NCBI RefSeq assembly: GCF_963169125.1
Contig: NC_084796.1
Span: forward strand, 90,194,888-90,258,887
Reading direction: 5' to 3'
Length of the DNA: 64,000 bases
Origin: Humulus lupulus
Taxonomy: Eukaryota > Streptophyta > Magnoliopsida > Rosales > Cannabaceae
Positions 1 to 10,850 of the stretch are shown in pieces. Made by a program: the position numbers and the translations under genes. The notes beneath the pieces were generated by a model that made no database searches, was not told where the DNA came from, and saw only the letters and a program-made list of their open reading frames with translations. Position 1 is the first letter of the stretch. Every line of letters starts with the position of its first letter.

Positions 1-269
1 GAAATATAATACAACCAAGTCTATGTTAACACACTTTTTTTTAATCTCAACCAATAACCTTTAACAAAAACACCCGCACTGGTGCAGATGTTTTCAAGGG
101 CTGCACAGTAGAATTGTCCTATACTTTTACAATAATTAAAAATAAATATTTATTAATTATATTAATATAAATTCAAATATTATAAAATATCATTACTAAT
201 TTATTATAGTACAAAATTATATATTTAATAATTATATTAATATAAATATAGATTTAAATGTTATAAAAT
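1..269. other. AT-rich flank of CACTA-1
   Basis: This is AT-rich sequence left of the CACTA-1 terminus. It has no credible reading frame and no repeat boundary that I can place. Short direct repeats of AT-rich words at about 150-260 are the only structure seen. Confidence 0.5.
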
Positions 270-500
270 CACTATAAGAAATTACGGTTTTTGTGGCAAT
301 CAATTTCCCAAAAAATACCCCCATAATTCGCCTCAATTACTTCGCTGCAAAAAGGTTGTCGTAAATACCATTATTTGCGCTGAAAAAACCGCCGCAAATA
401 TCAATAAATCTGCTACAAATAATTTTGAATTTTGTCGTAATTGACCTTTATTTGTGGCAAATAATTCGCCGCAAATACAATATATTTTCTCCACAAATAG
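270..500. repeat. CACTA-1 left subterminal repeat block
   Basis: Many diverged copies of a 9-12 bp word (GCCGCAAAT, CTGCAAAAAGG, GTGGCAAATAA) occur here in both orientations directly inside the CACTA terminus. In CACTA elements such blocks bind the transposase. The mirror block lies at about 23880-24147. Confidence 0.6.
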
Positions 501-671
501 TGTAACAGAAATAAAAAAATATTAAAAAACATCAAATTTAATATTTAATAAAATTTAAAATCATAAATGTAGTCTGCATTAATTGATAAGAAAATACACT
601 ATACAATCTAATATTAATAATTGTCTTAATAATATTAAAACAAATAAACACTAATATATATATAACTATAT

Positions 672-1000
672 AATCTATCCTAAGTTGATAGCATCATCGT
701 CACTGCCATCTGGAAATTGAATGACTTGTGGCAGTGGAGATCGTGACGGAGGTGCTAATGAAGACGCATCATTTCTAAATGTAGATTGTAGGCACGTCAT
801 CTCTGAACATATATGGAGGGAGGTGGTGGAGCTCGTGAAGGTCCACCCGCATACATCTCCCACCATTGAGTTACTTCATTTAATCTAATTGTTTGAGGTG
901 GTGGACGAGATTGAAGAGGAAAGCGATGAGACAATAACTCAATGGCTGCTTTGTATTGTCTCAATAACTTAACCATAAGTCAATGCATTGTTTCCAAACT
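672..1000 (-). pseudogene. CACTA transposase-like fragment
   Basis: Read on the minus strand from about 985, one frame gives a stretch with MVKLLRQYKAAIELLSH, then a proline-rich run, then TIRLNEVTQWWEMYAGG before stops break it near 800. The shape fits the C-terminal part of a plant En/Spm-type transposase-associated protein (Transposase_24-like), in agreement with the CACTA termini. The name is an inference from a short fragment and its context. The upstream part was cut off by the B1 insertion at 1115. Confidence 0.4.
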
Positions 1001-1406
1001 AATTAAGCCTTACAATAATTTTATAATTATTATTTTTTTTAGTTTCTTACTTATTATTTTTTTAACTTCTATAATTACTAAAATCCAATTTTATTATTTA
1101 TTTTATTTGTTAACTGTTGACCGCGTTTTTGGCCAACTACGTGTAGATGTCAAAACGACAAAAACCTTCAAGAGAAATAAACGACACAGACGATTTTTAT
1201 AGTGGTTCAGCCCCAATGTGTTGGTAATAGCCTAATCCACTTAGAGTTGTGATTATAGATCTACACTCAAGATCAGATGAACCTGAGTAAACTGAGTTTC
1301 TTCAGTGCAGATTACAAGAATACAAGAATTCTGTCAAGAGACAAATACTCTCTCTAGAAAATTAGAATTCGAATCCAAAGTCCTTTTTATGATGCCATAA
1401 GCCTTG

Positions 1407-1414
1407 TATTTATA
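1407..1414 (-). promoter_or_regulatory. TATA box of B-family LTR
   Basis: The minus strand reads CCTATAAATACAAGG, a canonical plant TATA box. The same box occurs at the same place in B2 at about 43626 and 48785. Confidence 0.7.
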
Positions 1415-1650
1415 GGCTCAGGATCGTACAGATGATGTCCCCCATAATCGAGATATTTTGTTTTTCTCACAATATTTAATGTACAATAATATTCAAAATA
1501 TAACGATACACTACATTCATGGGATAAACTGAGAGATTTCCGCGCAAGCCAAGACTGATTCATGTTGAAGCCGTTTCTGGGATCTCTTGGATAGCCCTGC
1601 TCTGTCTAGTCGATCCATATCACAATCAGGTTGGTCGGCCAAACCTTCAC

Positions 1651-1870
1651 TGGGCGGACACGCACCTGACTGGGCTGACATGCACCTGACTGGGCAGACA
1701 TGCACCTGATTGGGCAGACATGCACCTGGCTGGGCAGACATGTACTTGACTGGTCGGACATGGTCATGACTGGTCGGACATGATCATGACTGGTCGGCCA
1801 AGGTCATGCCTGGGCAGACAAACATGTGACTGGTCGGACAAGGTCATGCCTGGTCGGTCATGACACTTGA
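1651..1870. repeat. 20-bp minisatellite in B1 LTR, 11 units
   Basis: Eleven consecutive units stay exactly in a 20-bp register (1651, 1671, and so on to 1851). They follow a pattern like TGGGCAGACATGCACCTGAC or TGGTCGGACATGGTCATGAC. The B2 LTRs carry the same array with 8 units (43868-44027) and about 9 disturbed units (49036-49215). The array lies upstream of the TATA box in element orientation, that is in U3. Confidence 0.9.
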
Positions 1871-1990
1871 CTGGCCAGTCACAATTCTTCACTGGTCTAC
1901 CGGGTCACTCCTAAGCCAGATCACCCAACCATTCCTTGCCATTTGTCATTTCTTTTGCAACGTCATCTCTTTCAAATTTTGGGGATAACA

Positions 1991-2004
1991 TTTGCCCCCC
2001 AAGT
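1991..2004 (-). other. B1 polypurine tract
   Basis: The minus strand reads ACTTGGGGGGCAAA immediately before the LTR start TGTTATCCCC, which is the expected position for the plus-strand primer. It fixes B1 in minus orientation. Confidence 0.85.
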
Positions 2005-2188
2005 TTATTATATGATGCTCTCACATAATAAACTTTTTTCTCCACAGCTAACGACATAATTAAAAAAAAATCCAACTGTTCATCTTCCCGCCCATGAACA
2101 GACCACGACTCCATAGCAGACCACGATCACTACAATTAACTACTCATAGTCCTGGGGAGAAAAAATATCTAAGGAATTCCAAAGGTCC
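2005..2188 (-). other. B1 internal segment left of element A
   Basis: About 180 bp of B1 3' untranslated sequence between its PPT and the insertion point of element A. A short minus-strand frame is present but nothing in it is recognisable. The same B1 interior resumes after the second AAAAC at 15400. Confidence 0.6.
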
Positions 2189-2318
2189 AAAACTATTGAT
2201 GCTCATAATCTCATCGATAGAGAGCGTGAGGCTGAGGCAAGGCCCTTAGGCCATCGTCGTCTCGGGAAGCCATCGCACCATCACAACACAAGTCTGGGTT
2301 CGGCTCTCGTGGAATCGA

Positions 2319-3112
2319 TGCCAAGTGGCCTCGCTTGGCCTCGCCAGCCCATACCGCCTAAAGGGCCTCGCAAGATGTCTAAGCCACGCCACCCAAGTAG
2401 CCTTGCGAGATGCCTAGGCCACGCCTTCCAAGTGGCCTCGCGAGACGCCTAGGCCACATCCCTCAAGTGGCCTCGCAAGAGGTCTCGGCCATGCCACACA
2501 AGTGGCCTCGCGAAATGCCTAGGCCACACCTCTCAAGTGGCCTCGCGAGAGGTCTCGGCCACGCCACCCAAGTGGCCTCGCGAGACGCCTAGGCCACATC
2601 CCTCAAGTGGCCTCGCAAGAGGTCTCGGCCACGCCACCCAAGTGGCCTCGCGAGACGCCTAGGCCACATCCCTCAAGTGGCCTCGCAAGAGGTCTCGGCC
2701 ACGCCACCCAAGTGGCCTCGCGAGACGCCTAGGCCACGCCCCTCAAGTGGCCTCACAAGAGGTCTCGGCCACGCCACCCAAGTGGCCTCGCGAGACGCCT
2801 AGGCCACGCCACCCAAGTGACCTCGCGAGATGTCTAGGCCACGCCTCACAAGTGGCCTCGCGAGATGCCTAGGCCACATCCCTCAAGTGGCCTCGCAAGA
2901 GGTCTCGGCCACGCCACCCAAGTGGCCTCGCGAGACGTCTAGGCCACATCCCTCAAGTGGCCTCGCAAGAGGTCTCGGCCACGCCACCCAAGTGGCCTCG
3001 CGAGACGCCTAGGCCACGCCACCCAAGTGGCCTCGCTAGATGTCTAGGCCACGCCTCCCAAGTGGCCTCGCGAGATGCCTAGGCCATGCCTCCCAAAGTG
3101 GCCTCGCGAGTC
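2319..3112 (+). repeat. 35-bp / 70-bp tandem array in A 5' LTR
   Basis: About 22 half-units of 35 bp alternate between two types, one with GAGACGCCTAGGCCAC and one with AGAGGTCTCGGCCACG, giving a 70-bp higher-order period (for example CGAGACGCCT at 2581 and 2651). Each unit contains AAGTGGCCTCGCGAGA and is CpG-rich. Apparent arginine-rich frames here are products of the repeat and not genes. Confidence 0.92.
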
Positions 3113-3675
3113 TCGGCGCCCCGGCCTCATGAGGGACACGTCCACAACGCACTCGACCTTGTGAATAGCTAGGGAGCCAAGCCCTTAAGGGGGTCGCAAG
3201 GAGACCGTCTCGCCATGCATCCTTAGACATCTTCCAGGGCCACATGCCTATCGCTCAGACTCGTGAGTGACCTCAGGAGGTTTCGGATATCCCATACCAA
3301 GGACCCAAGATCTCCACCTCACACCAAGGGTCCCATTCCTTACACCTCGAGATCCCTATGCTTAGGAGATCCAGTACTGGTCGAATGGGGCATATTTGTA
3401 CGACCAAGTACCAAGTACGGGTACCAGTGCCAGTGGGATTGCTGGGGTAAGGATCATGGTCCGTACGTCTACGGCCATAGGTCAGAGCCGACACCACTAC
3501 CCCCTGCGCCACTACGCCTACCACCACGCATCAGACAAGTAGTGGAGACACCCTCCTGACACCTCCTCCTGTACAGGTTGTACAACCACGACCTTTGAAG
3601 CCACTCCCCTGACACAGTACGTATGTCCCACTTGGTCCCCTGAACCACTATGTACCTAAGGCCATTAGAGCCTAC

Positions 3676-3682
3676 TATAAAA
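3676..3682 (+). promoter_or_regulatory. TATA box of A 5' LTR
   Basis: CTACTATAAAATG lies about 200 bp before the LTR end, a normal place for the retrotransposon promoter. The 3' LTR lacks this segment. Confidence 0.7.
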
Positions 3683-3882
3683 TGAACTCTAAGACCACCT
3701 GATAGGGGGTTGGAAATTTTACTGTAGCAGGGGCTTAAGTGTGAATGAAAGACTGAATTCTCCATTATTGATCCATCATTGTTCTTGAGCTTTCTGTTCA
3801 AGTTTTTACAGCTTTCTAATTAGCGATCTTGATTTGATAATTTTTCCAACTTAACTTAGTTGATGAGTTCTCACCGTCAACA

Positions 3883-3904
3883 GTTTGGCGCCGTTTGTGG
3901 GAAC
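3883..3904 (+). other. Primer binding site of A
   Basis: TTTGGCGCCGTTTGTGGGAA lies directly after the LTR end CGTCAACA. This TGGCGCCG-type site is the usual Tat/Athila primer site. I do not assign the tRNA species. Confidence 0.75.
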
Positions 3905-3950
3905 GTTAGTTTCAAGCTACTGTTCCACCATTGTTTCCGACAAGAAGAAG

Positions 3951-5692
3951 ATGCCAAGACGCTCGAAGCGACTGAGGGAGATGCGGGAGGTAGAAGTTCA
4001 CCTGAACGGAGTCCAGCTGAAGGCCTCCATGAAGGACGCTCCTCCACCCAGGGACGTGGAGCCCCCGAAAGACCCTGAAGTTCACGGAGGTGATAGGGTG
4101 GCTTCATCGCCAGTCGCTCCACCTGGAGGGAGTCCTCCAAGAGCACCACCGGTACACGCTGATTCCCTCCTCCAAAACCGCCGCAGGCACCGAATTCCGG
4201 CCGGCAAGACCCGGGCCCTTCAGCCCGTAGGCATGACAAACACCCCCGGGTCCACTCCGTGAGCTCGAGTTCGAAGTCCCGGTTTTACGAAGAGGAGATA
4301 CGTGAGCTCCACCGTAAAAACCAAAGGTTAGAAACCACCTTGGAAAACATGCAAGAAGTCCTTAACGGCCTGCTGCAGGGTAAGTCCAGCGTAACCTTGC
4401 CTAAGGGGAAGGAGAAGGGCAAGGATGGGGTGGAGACCACTGTGCCGGTAGATGATGGAAGAACCCGACATTCAACTAGTAACACCCCCCGTGCAAAGAA
4501 ACATGATCACCCCGAACCACCTAAGCAGGCCCAGAAGCCAGCACCGAGGACCAACGCTGCCCTTCGCCATGAGGACGAGGTCACCTCCAAGAGAGCACCC
4601 CCAGACTTGCGGGAGGAGCTCAATAAGAAGAGGGCGGGCAAAGGGACCACGCCCCCTGTGGCACCTCGAGAAGGCAAGGGAAAGGCGGATCTTAGCCTGT
4701 CCACTTTGAGAGACACTCTCAGCAAAAGGAGGCAGGACCTAGACATGGAGATGCGGAGCTTGCGGAGCAAGATCGTCACCGCGTCAGGCGGCCAGGCCCT
4801 TGAGGAGGACTTCGACCATGAGTCGCCCTTTGTGAGAGAAATTCAGGCAATCCGGCTCCCAGCCAATTTTAAGGAGCCCAATATGAACCCTTACGAAGGG
4901 AACACGGATCCAAAATACCACCTGGATGCGTTTAATGATCTGATGAAACTGAGGGGGATCGGAAGTGGCGCCAGGTGCCATTGCTTCGCTGTTACTCTGA
5001 AAGGACCCGCCTCCAAATGGTTCAAAAGGCTAAGGCCAGGGTCCATCAGGTCCTGGCAACAGTTCTCTGACGAATTCCTCCAACAGCACCATGCCGTGCG
5101 GGACTACACGATGCCAGGTACCAGCCTGGCCAACGTGAAGCAAGGGGAGAAGGAGAGCCTGAAGAGCTACATTCACCGGTTCAATATGGAGGCCGCAAAA
5201 GTGGGGAGCCTAACGCGCCGGGAGTTAAATATGGCCATTACCGCTGGGGTGCTCCCAGGAAGCAAGTTGTGGGACAACATGTTAAAGAGGGAAGTCACCG
5301 ACTTGGATGACTTCTATGAAAGAGCACAGAAGTACATTCGTGTGGAGGATGGCCACGCAAACCTGAAGGCGGGGAAGGAGGAGCCCCACGCGAAGCCCCC
5401 AACTAACGACGGGTCAAATGTAGCAAAAAAGAAAAGGACGTACGATGGGTCGAGGGATGACCAGCAGAGGAAGACCAAACGAGGGGGTGATCATAGGCCA
5501 ACGGCTTATACTTACTATACGAACCTCACGGACACCAGGGAGCATATTTACATCACCAACGAAGATCGAGTGCCTTTCAAGAAGCCCCCACCAATGAGGA
5601 AGGATCGGTCCAAAAGGGGGAGGTCCAAACCATTTTTGGAGGTCCGGGATTTGGGGGAGACTCTAGGAAGGGGCGAGACAGATATACGATAG
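3951..5692 (+). pseudogene. gag: Gag of element A (frameshifted, zinc knuckle deleted)
   Basis: Gag forms the particle that packages element RNA. It likely starts at ATG 3951 (MPRRSKRLREM). That frame closes at 4262, and the rest lies in another frame (about 4150-5692), so a small indel between about 4080 and 4180 broke it. A coiled-coil-like segment (EEEIRELHRKNQRLE) lies at about 4290-4370. The Retrotrans_gag core spans about 4890-5250, with LKGPASKWFKRL and KQGEKESLKSYIHRFNMEA. The basic tail KKPPPMRKDRSKRG normally precedes a Cys/His zinc knuckle in Tat gags. Here it runs directly into the gag-protease linker (TIFGGPGFGGD in the next frame from 5629), so the RNA-binding knuckle is gone and the deletion also shifts frame. 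B2 gag at 46194 retains the knuckle. Confidence 0.88.
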
Positions 5693-8600
5693 AGGCTCAG
5701 GGAAGTCCGCCCCCCTGCGTCATGAGCTTAGAACAACGACCCCCGAAGAGTTTCAAGGGGGAAAACGACTCGATAACGTTCACTGAGGAGGACGCACGGG
5801 GAGTACACTTTCCCCACAATGATCCGTTGGTGTTGACAGTCCAATTGGAAAATATGCGTGTGCATCGAGTCCTAGTGGACAATGGGAGCTCGGTGGACAT
5901 CCTATATCGCCCTGCTTTGGAGAAGATGGGACTGGGAATTCGTCACCTGAAGTCCTGCCAGTCGTCCCTATACGGATTTACCGGGGATTCAGTGCAACCC
6001 CTTGGAATGATCGAATTGACACTTACCATGGGGGAACAACCCCGGCAGACTACAGTCATGTCTAACTTTGTTGTAGTAGATTGTGCATCAGCTTTCAACG
6101 CGGTATTGGGGAGACCCTCCCTGAGAGAATTGAAAGCCATAACTTCAATATATCACTTGGTTGTCAAGTTCCCGACTCCAGGAGGGGTCGCAAGTATGAA
6201 GGGAGAACAGAAGGAGGCGAGGGAGTGTTACAACACCTCACTCCGCACGCCTGTAAAACCACGTGAGCCAATGGCAATGGTGGTACATGAGGCGCTATGT
6301 ATGCCCACAGGGGGTCCGCAGGAGCTGGACCCTCGGGTCGTGGATGAGTCAAGAGCAGAATCGGTGGAAGAAGTAGAGGAGGTTACGGTGACGGAAGAAC
6401 CATTAAGGAAATTGAAGATAGGGAGAAGCCTGCAAGATGATGTGAAGGAGGAGTTGACGAAATTTTTGAAAGACAACCTAGACGTGTTTGCATGGAGTCA
6501 TGAGGACATGGTGGGCATAGACCCCAGTGTGATGTGTCACCACCTGAACATCTCCCCAGAAGCAAGGCCTGTCCGGCAAAAAAGGCGGGCACTAGACCCC
6601 ACAAGATACGCAGCGTTAAAGGAGGAGGTTGACAAGTTGAAGGCCAACGGTTTCATCCGTGAGTCTTGCTACCCTGTGTGGGTATCGAACCCAGTACTCG
6701 TGCTGAAGCCAAATGGGAAGTGGAGAACTTGCGTCGATTTCACGAACTTGAATAAAGCTTGTCCTAAGGACAGCTTCCCGCTTCCCAGGATAGATCAGCT
6801 AGTAGATGCAACAGCAGGACATGAGTTACTAAGTTTTATGGACGCCTACTCAGGATACAACCAAATCCCAATGAACCCGACAGATGAAGAGCACACGTCA
6901 TTCATTACAGACAAAGGGCTATACTGTTACAAGGTGATGCCCTTCGGGCTCAAAAATGCGGAAGCCACCTATCAAAGGCTGGTGAATAAAATGTTCACCA
7001 ATTAGATAGGAAGGAATATGGAGGTGTATGTGGATGACATGTTAGTAAAGACCAAAGTAGCAGCAGAGCTCAACAAAGACCTTGGTGAGATGTTTGACAC
7101 ACTCAGGAAATACCGGATGAAGTTGAACCCAGTCAAATGCACCTTCAGGGTATCCTCAGGAAAATTCTTGGGCTTCATGGTCAATTCTAGAGGCATCGAG
7201 GCCAATCCTGACAAGATAAAGGCACTCATAGAGATGAGCCCACCAAAGAATAAGAAGGAGGTGTAGTGCCTAACAGGAAGGGTGGCGGCCCTTAATAGGT
7301 TCATCTCAAGGTCCACCGACAAGTGCCTCCCATTCTTCGACGTCCTCAAAGGGAGCAAAAAGTTTGTTTGGGATGAAAGATGTGAGGAAGCATTTGTCAG
7401 GCTGAAAGAGCACCTGGGGAAGCCACCCTTGTTAGCAAAGCCAGAGAAGGGCGAGAAGCTGTACCTGTACTTGGCAGTGTCTGAGCATGCCATCAGCGCA
7501 GCCCTGGTTAAGGGAGAGAAGAAGCAGCAACAACCCGTATACTATGTCAGCAAGCGTTTGGTGGACGCGGAGAGCCGGTATCCAGAGATCGAAAAATTGG
7601 CCTATGCGCTAGTAGTGGCGTCGAGGAAGTTGAAGCCTTACTTCCATGCACATACAATTGATGTCTTAACAGATAGTCCTTTGAGACAAGTCTTACATAA
7701 GCCAGAGACTTCAGGGAGACTAATGAAATGGTCGATTGAGCTAAGTCAGTTTGATATTGTATACACTCCAAGGGCTTCCATCAATGGACAGGTGCTGGCA
7801 GATTTCATAGTAGAGCTCACCCATCAGCCGAATGAAGGAAGGAATGAAGAAGGAGAGCAGCCTGTTACGGAGGAGGAGCTAGGAGGTTCAGAGGAGTGGA
7901 GTTTGCACGTTGATGGGGCGTCGAATGAAGGAGGATCGGGAGCGGGCATCATGATGACCGGGCCCGAGGGACACAGAATGTACTGCGCAATCCGATTTGG
8001 GTTTGAGGCCTCCAATAATGAGGCGGAGTACGAGGCGCTCCTGGCTGGCCTGCGTCTAGCCCAGGAACTGAGAGTAACGCGCCTTCATATCTTCAGCGAC
8101 TCGCAATTGGTAGTATGCCAGGTAAAGGGGGAGTACCAGGCAAGGGGACCCAAGATGGCAGCCTACTTGGAGAAGGTGAAGGGCCATCTGGGACGGTTGG
8201 TGGCATATACTATAGAGCAAATCCCTAGAGAGAAGAACACCCATGCCGATGCACTCGCAAAACTGGCATCTACCAAGGATAGTGATGTCTTGGAATCAAT
8301 ACCCGTAGAGTACTTACCAAAACCCAGCATCGAAGGCGCGGACGTGCACATGATTAGTATCCCGAGGAAATCATGGACCGAGCCAATCAAGAGGTACCTG
8401 GAAGAAGGAACCTTGCCTGCGGATAAAAACGAATCCCGGAGGTTGGTGTACAAGGCCGCAAGATACACCCTGGTAGACGGGGTCCTTTACAAAAGAGGAT
8501 TCTCAATGCCCCTCTTGCGGTGCGTAGAAAAGGAGGCGTTGAAAGTGTTACAGGAGATACATGAGGGAGAGTGCGGCAACCACGAGAGCGGACCCTCTAC

Positions 8601-9606
8601 GGCTAGGAAGGCCATGAGACAAGGATACTACTGGCCCTCCATGGAGAAAGATGCGCATGACATTGCCACGAAATGCGACAAATGCCAGAGGCATGCCAAC
8701 TACCCTCGGAAACCCCCAAGCGACCTGACCAGCATGACCAGCCCCTGGCCCTTCGCTATCTGGGGGATAGAATTGATCGGTGCTCTTCCTACAGGCAGGG
8801 GCGGAGCAAAGTACGCGGTGGTGGCAGTGGATTATTTCACTAAGTGGGTAGAAGCGGAACCCCTTGTCAAGATAATAGCTAAGCACATCACCTCTTTCTT
8901 CAACAAATTCATTGTGTGTCGATATGGAGTACCCTACAAGATTATTTTCGACAATGGTACCCAGTTCGAGGGAGGAGCCTTCGATGAGTATTGTAAGGGC
9001 AGAGGCATAAGGAGGAGTTTCTCTGCGGTTGTGCACCCCCAGGCTAATGGGCAAGTGGAGGCCATAAACAGGGTCCTTAAGAAGAACCTGAAGACGAAGC
9101 TGGAGAAGATGAAGGGAGCCTGGGTAGATGAGCTACCAAATGTGTTGTGGGCCTACAGGACCACCCCATGCACGACTACTGGGGAATCTCCATTCTCCTT
9201 GGTCTACGGGTGCGAGGCCGTGCTCCCAGTCAAGATGCGAGTCAAGTCCCACAGGGTACAGGCATATGGAGACGAAGCCAACCGCGTAGCCCTTGCCGAA
9301 AGCTTAGACAATGTGGAAGAGAAGAGAGAAAAATCCCAAATGAGGGTGGCGGTATACCAGCAGCGCGCCGCAAGATACTACAATTCGAGGGTGCGAGAGA
9401 AAACTTTCAGGGTGGGCGACCTGGTGCTAAGGAAAGTACTCCCAAACACACGAGACCCAGGTGCAGGAGTGCTGGGGGCGAATTGGGAGGGGGCCTATCA
9501 GGTTGCTTAGTGCATCCCCCCGAACACATACAAGCTGGCTCGCATGGACGACACCCTCATACCCTGAGCATGGAACGTGGAGCACCTGAGGAAGTACTAC
9601 CAGTAA
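5629..9606 (+). pseudogene. pol: Pol of element A: PR-RT-RNaseH-aRNaseH-INT
   Basis: One frame runs from TIFGGPGF (5629) to KYYQ and a TAA at 9604. The protease active site VDNGSSVDIL is at about 5875. RT spans about 6570-7200, with PLPRIDQLVDATAG, MPFGLKNAEATYQRL and YVDD at 7027-7038. The Ty3-type RNase H spans about 7330-7790. The second, archaeal-type RNase H spans about 7895-8270 (DGASNEGGSGAG, EAEYEALLAG, FSDSQLV, HADALAKLA). Integrase has an HHCC zinc region at about 8557-8700 and the catalytic core at about 8750-9180. Breaks are TAG 7003, TAG 7264, TAG 9508 and TGA 9565, all in frame; 7003 and 7264 fit CAG to TAG and 9565 fits CGA to TGA. The first integrase acid, normally Asp, is Glu at 8770 (GIELIG). 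The other two are Asp 8950 and Glu 9058, with 35 residues between them. Confidence 0.93.
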
Positions 9607-9944
9607 GGCGCCCATGTTCGATGGAAAAAGAACAAGTGTTGCACACTGCCTTAATATGATAGGAAGAAATCAAAGAGGTTACTTAGATAGCCTCCTAAGT
9701 AGGTGTGAGTCTTTTATTTTTGTTTTTTATAAAAAAAAAACTTCGTATGTACCATTGCAACTATTTGTATGAGACTGTTTATTATGAATGTGATGAATGG
9801 AACTGCATGTTGTGGGTAAAACTGTTCAACCTCATGTATTATTTTCCTTCACTACGTGGGCATCAGCCAAAGTGCCTGGTGAAATAAATTTCACCAGACA
9901 CTTGGGGGGCAGGATAGGAGGCGACAGCAGGCAGCTAACAAAGG
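9607..9944 (+). other. Post-integrase spacer of A with hairpin and internal PPT
   Basis: Non-coding. At 9876-9897 there is a perfect inverted repeat with 10-bp arms (CTGGTGAAAT / ATTTCACCAG) and a 2-nt loop. It is followed at once by CACTTGGGGGGCAGG (9899-9913), which shares the 9-mer TGGGGGGCA with the 3' PPT of this element and of B1. Confidence 0.7.
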
Positions 9945-10300
9945 GAACCTAAAAAGGGCCCTATAGCAAAGGATCCTAAAAAGGGACCCCTTGCCCTCCT
10001 AAAAACGAGGCCCCTAAAAGGGACCCTCTAAAGGGACCCCTTGCCCTCCTAAAAACGAGGCCCCTAAAAGGGACCCTCTACCAAGATGACCCCTTGCTCT
10101 CCTAAAAACGAGGCCCCTAAAAGAGACCCTCTACCAAGAGGACCCCTAGCCCTCCTAAAAAGGAGGCCCCTAAAAAAAAAACAGAAGAGGACCCTCTACC
10201 AAGAGTATCCTAAAAAGGGCCCTCTATCGAGAGGAGGTAACCCAAAACCAAAGGGACCCCCTACACTCGGGCCTTAAACGAAGTCCCTACAAGGCATCCA
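9945..10300 (+). repeat. Degenerate tandem array downstream of A integrase
   Basis: Units of about 50-54 bp repeat the words GGACCCCTTGCCCTCC, AAAAACGAGGCCCC and AAAAGGGACCCTCTA. The first two copies (9984 and 10034) are identical over 50 bp; later copies drift and gain insertions. Tat elements are known for variable tandem arrays in this 3' region. Confidence 0.85.
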
Positions 10301-10850
10301 TTGGGATCACAAGGATTAGCTACCCTTATGAACACCAAGGAGGGCCATAGGGACTTACAAAAAATGCATGGTGACGACAATAATAATAAGTCTAGAGCGG
10401 CCACCAAGCCGCCTAGCCAAAAAGGGTCCCAAAGGAGACCCTTGCAAAAATAGTACTATGAATAACGACGAGAAGGACGCTTCTCGCAAAGAAATAATAA
10501 GCGCGGGCAAGAAAAACATAAAAGGATAACTACGACCCAAGGGGTCAAAATATCCTTATGAAAGCAACCAAGAGGCACCAAAAGAGGTCACAGCGAACCC
10601 TTTCACATGGGCTCCAAAGGACCTCCAGCCTGATAGATAAAAGAGGGGAACCAACTAAACCCCGGGCTTAAAAGGGCCTCGAATGCAATAGAACAAGAGA
10701 TAAACAGCAACATATGTATTTATACATTAAAAAAAAAGAGTTCTCGAGATAGTACAAGAGTTACTAACAGAAAAGTAGCACTGGTAATGATGTTACAAAA
10801 TAAAAAGAAAAAGAAAACAAAAAAGGAGCGAGACTATTTCAAGGTCTCCC
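10301..10850. other. Unassigned segment between tandem array and antisense gene
   Basis: Low-complexity, A-rich on the plus strand. It would be the 3' end or downstream flank of the minus-strand antisense gene. No gene or repeat unit recognised. Confidence 0.5.

Larger units (their letters stand above)
1115..1990 (-). repeat. B1 3' LTR
   Basis: The LTR starts TGTTGACCGCG and ends GGGGATAACA on the plus strand; in element orientation it is TGTTATCCCC to GGTCAACA. It aligns along its length with the B2 LTRs at 43322-44147 and 48481-49341. Element orientation is set by the adjacent PPT and by the minus-strand TATA box. The 5 bp before it is TTAAC; no partner TSD survives. Confidence 0.88.
2194..3882 (+). 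repeat. A 5' LTR
   Basis: 1689 bp, from TATTGATGCTC (first dinucleotide mutated from TG) to CGTCAACA. U3 is largely a 35-bp repeat array. The TATA box is at 3676. It is 282 bp longer than the 3' LTR because the 3' LTR lost a block equivalent to 3530-3812. Confidence 0.93.

Noticed and set aside
942..1202. 86-codon plus-strand frame
   Set aside because: Spans the CACTA-1/B1 boundary and is dominated by AT-rich hydrophobic codons, so it cannot be an ancestral gene.
1651..1870. Regular short repeats resembling a CRISPR array
   Set aside because: The units are contiguous with no unique spacers, lie in an LTR, and the genome is eukaryotic.
2410..3245. Short proline/arginine-rich open frames
   Set aside because: They are read-through of the 35-bp LTR array (repeated at 14204-14806) and have no independent coding signal.
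3469..3801. 110-codon minus-strand frame in the A LTR
   Set aside because: It lies in non-coding LTR sequence antisense to the promoter region and is lost in the other LTR.
3885..4262. Start of gag at 3885 instead of 3951
   Set aside because: The upstream ATG lies inside the primer binding site; ATG 3951 with a basic N-terminus is the better start.
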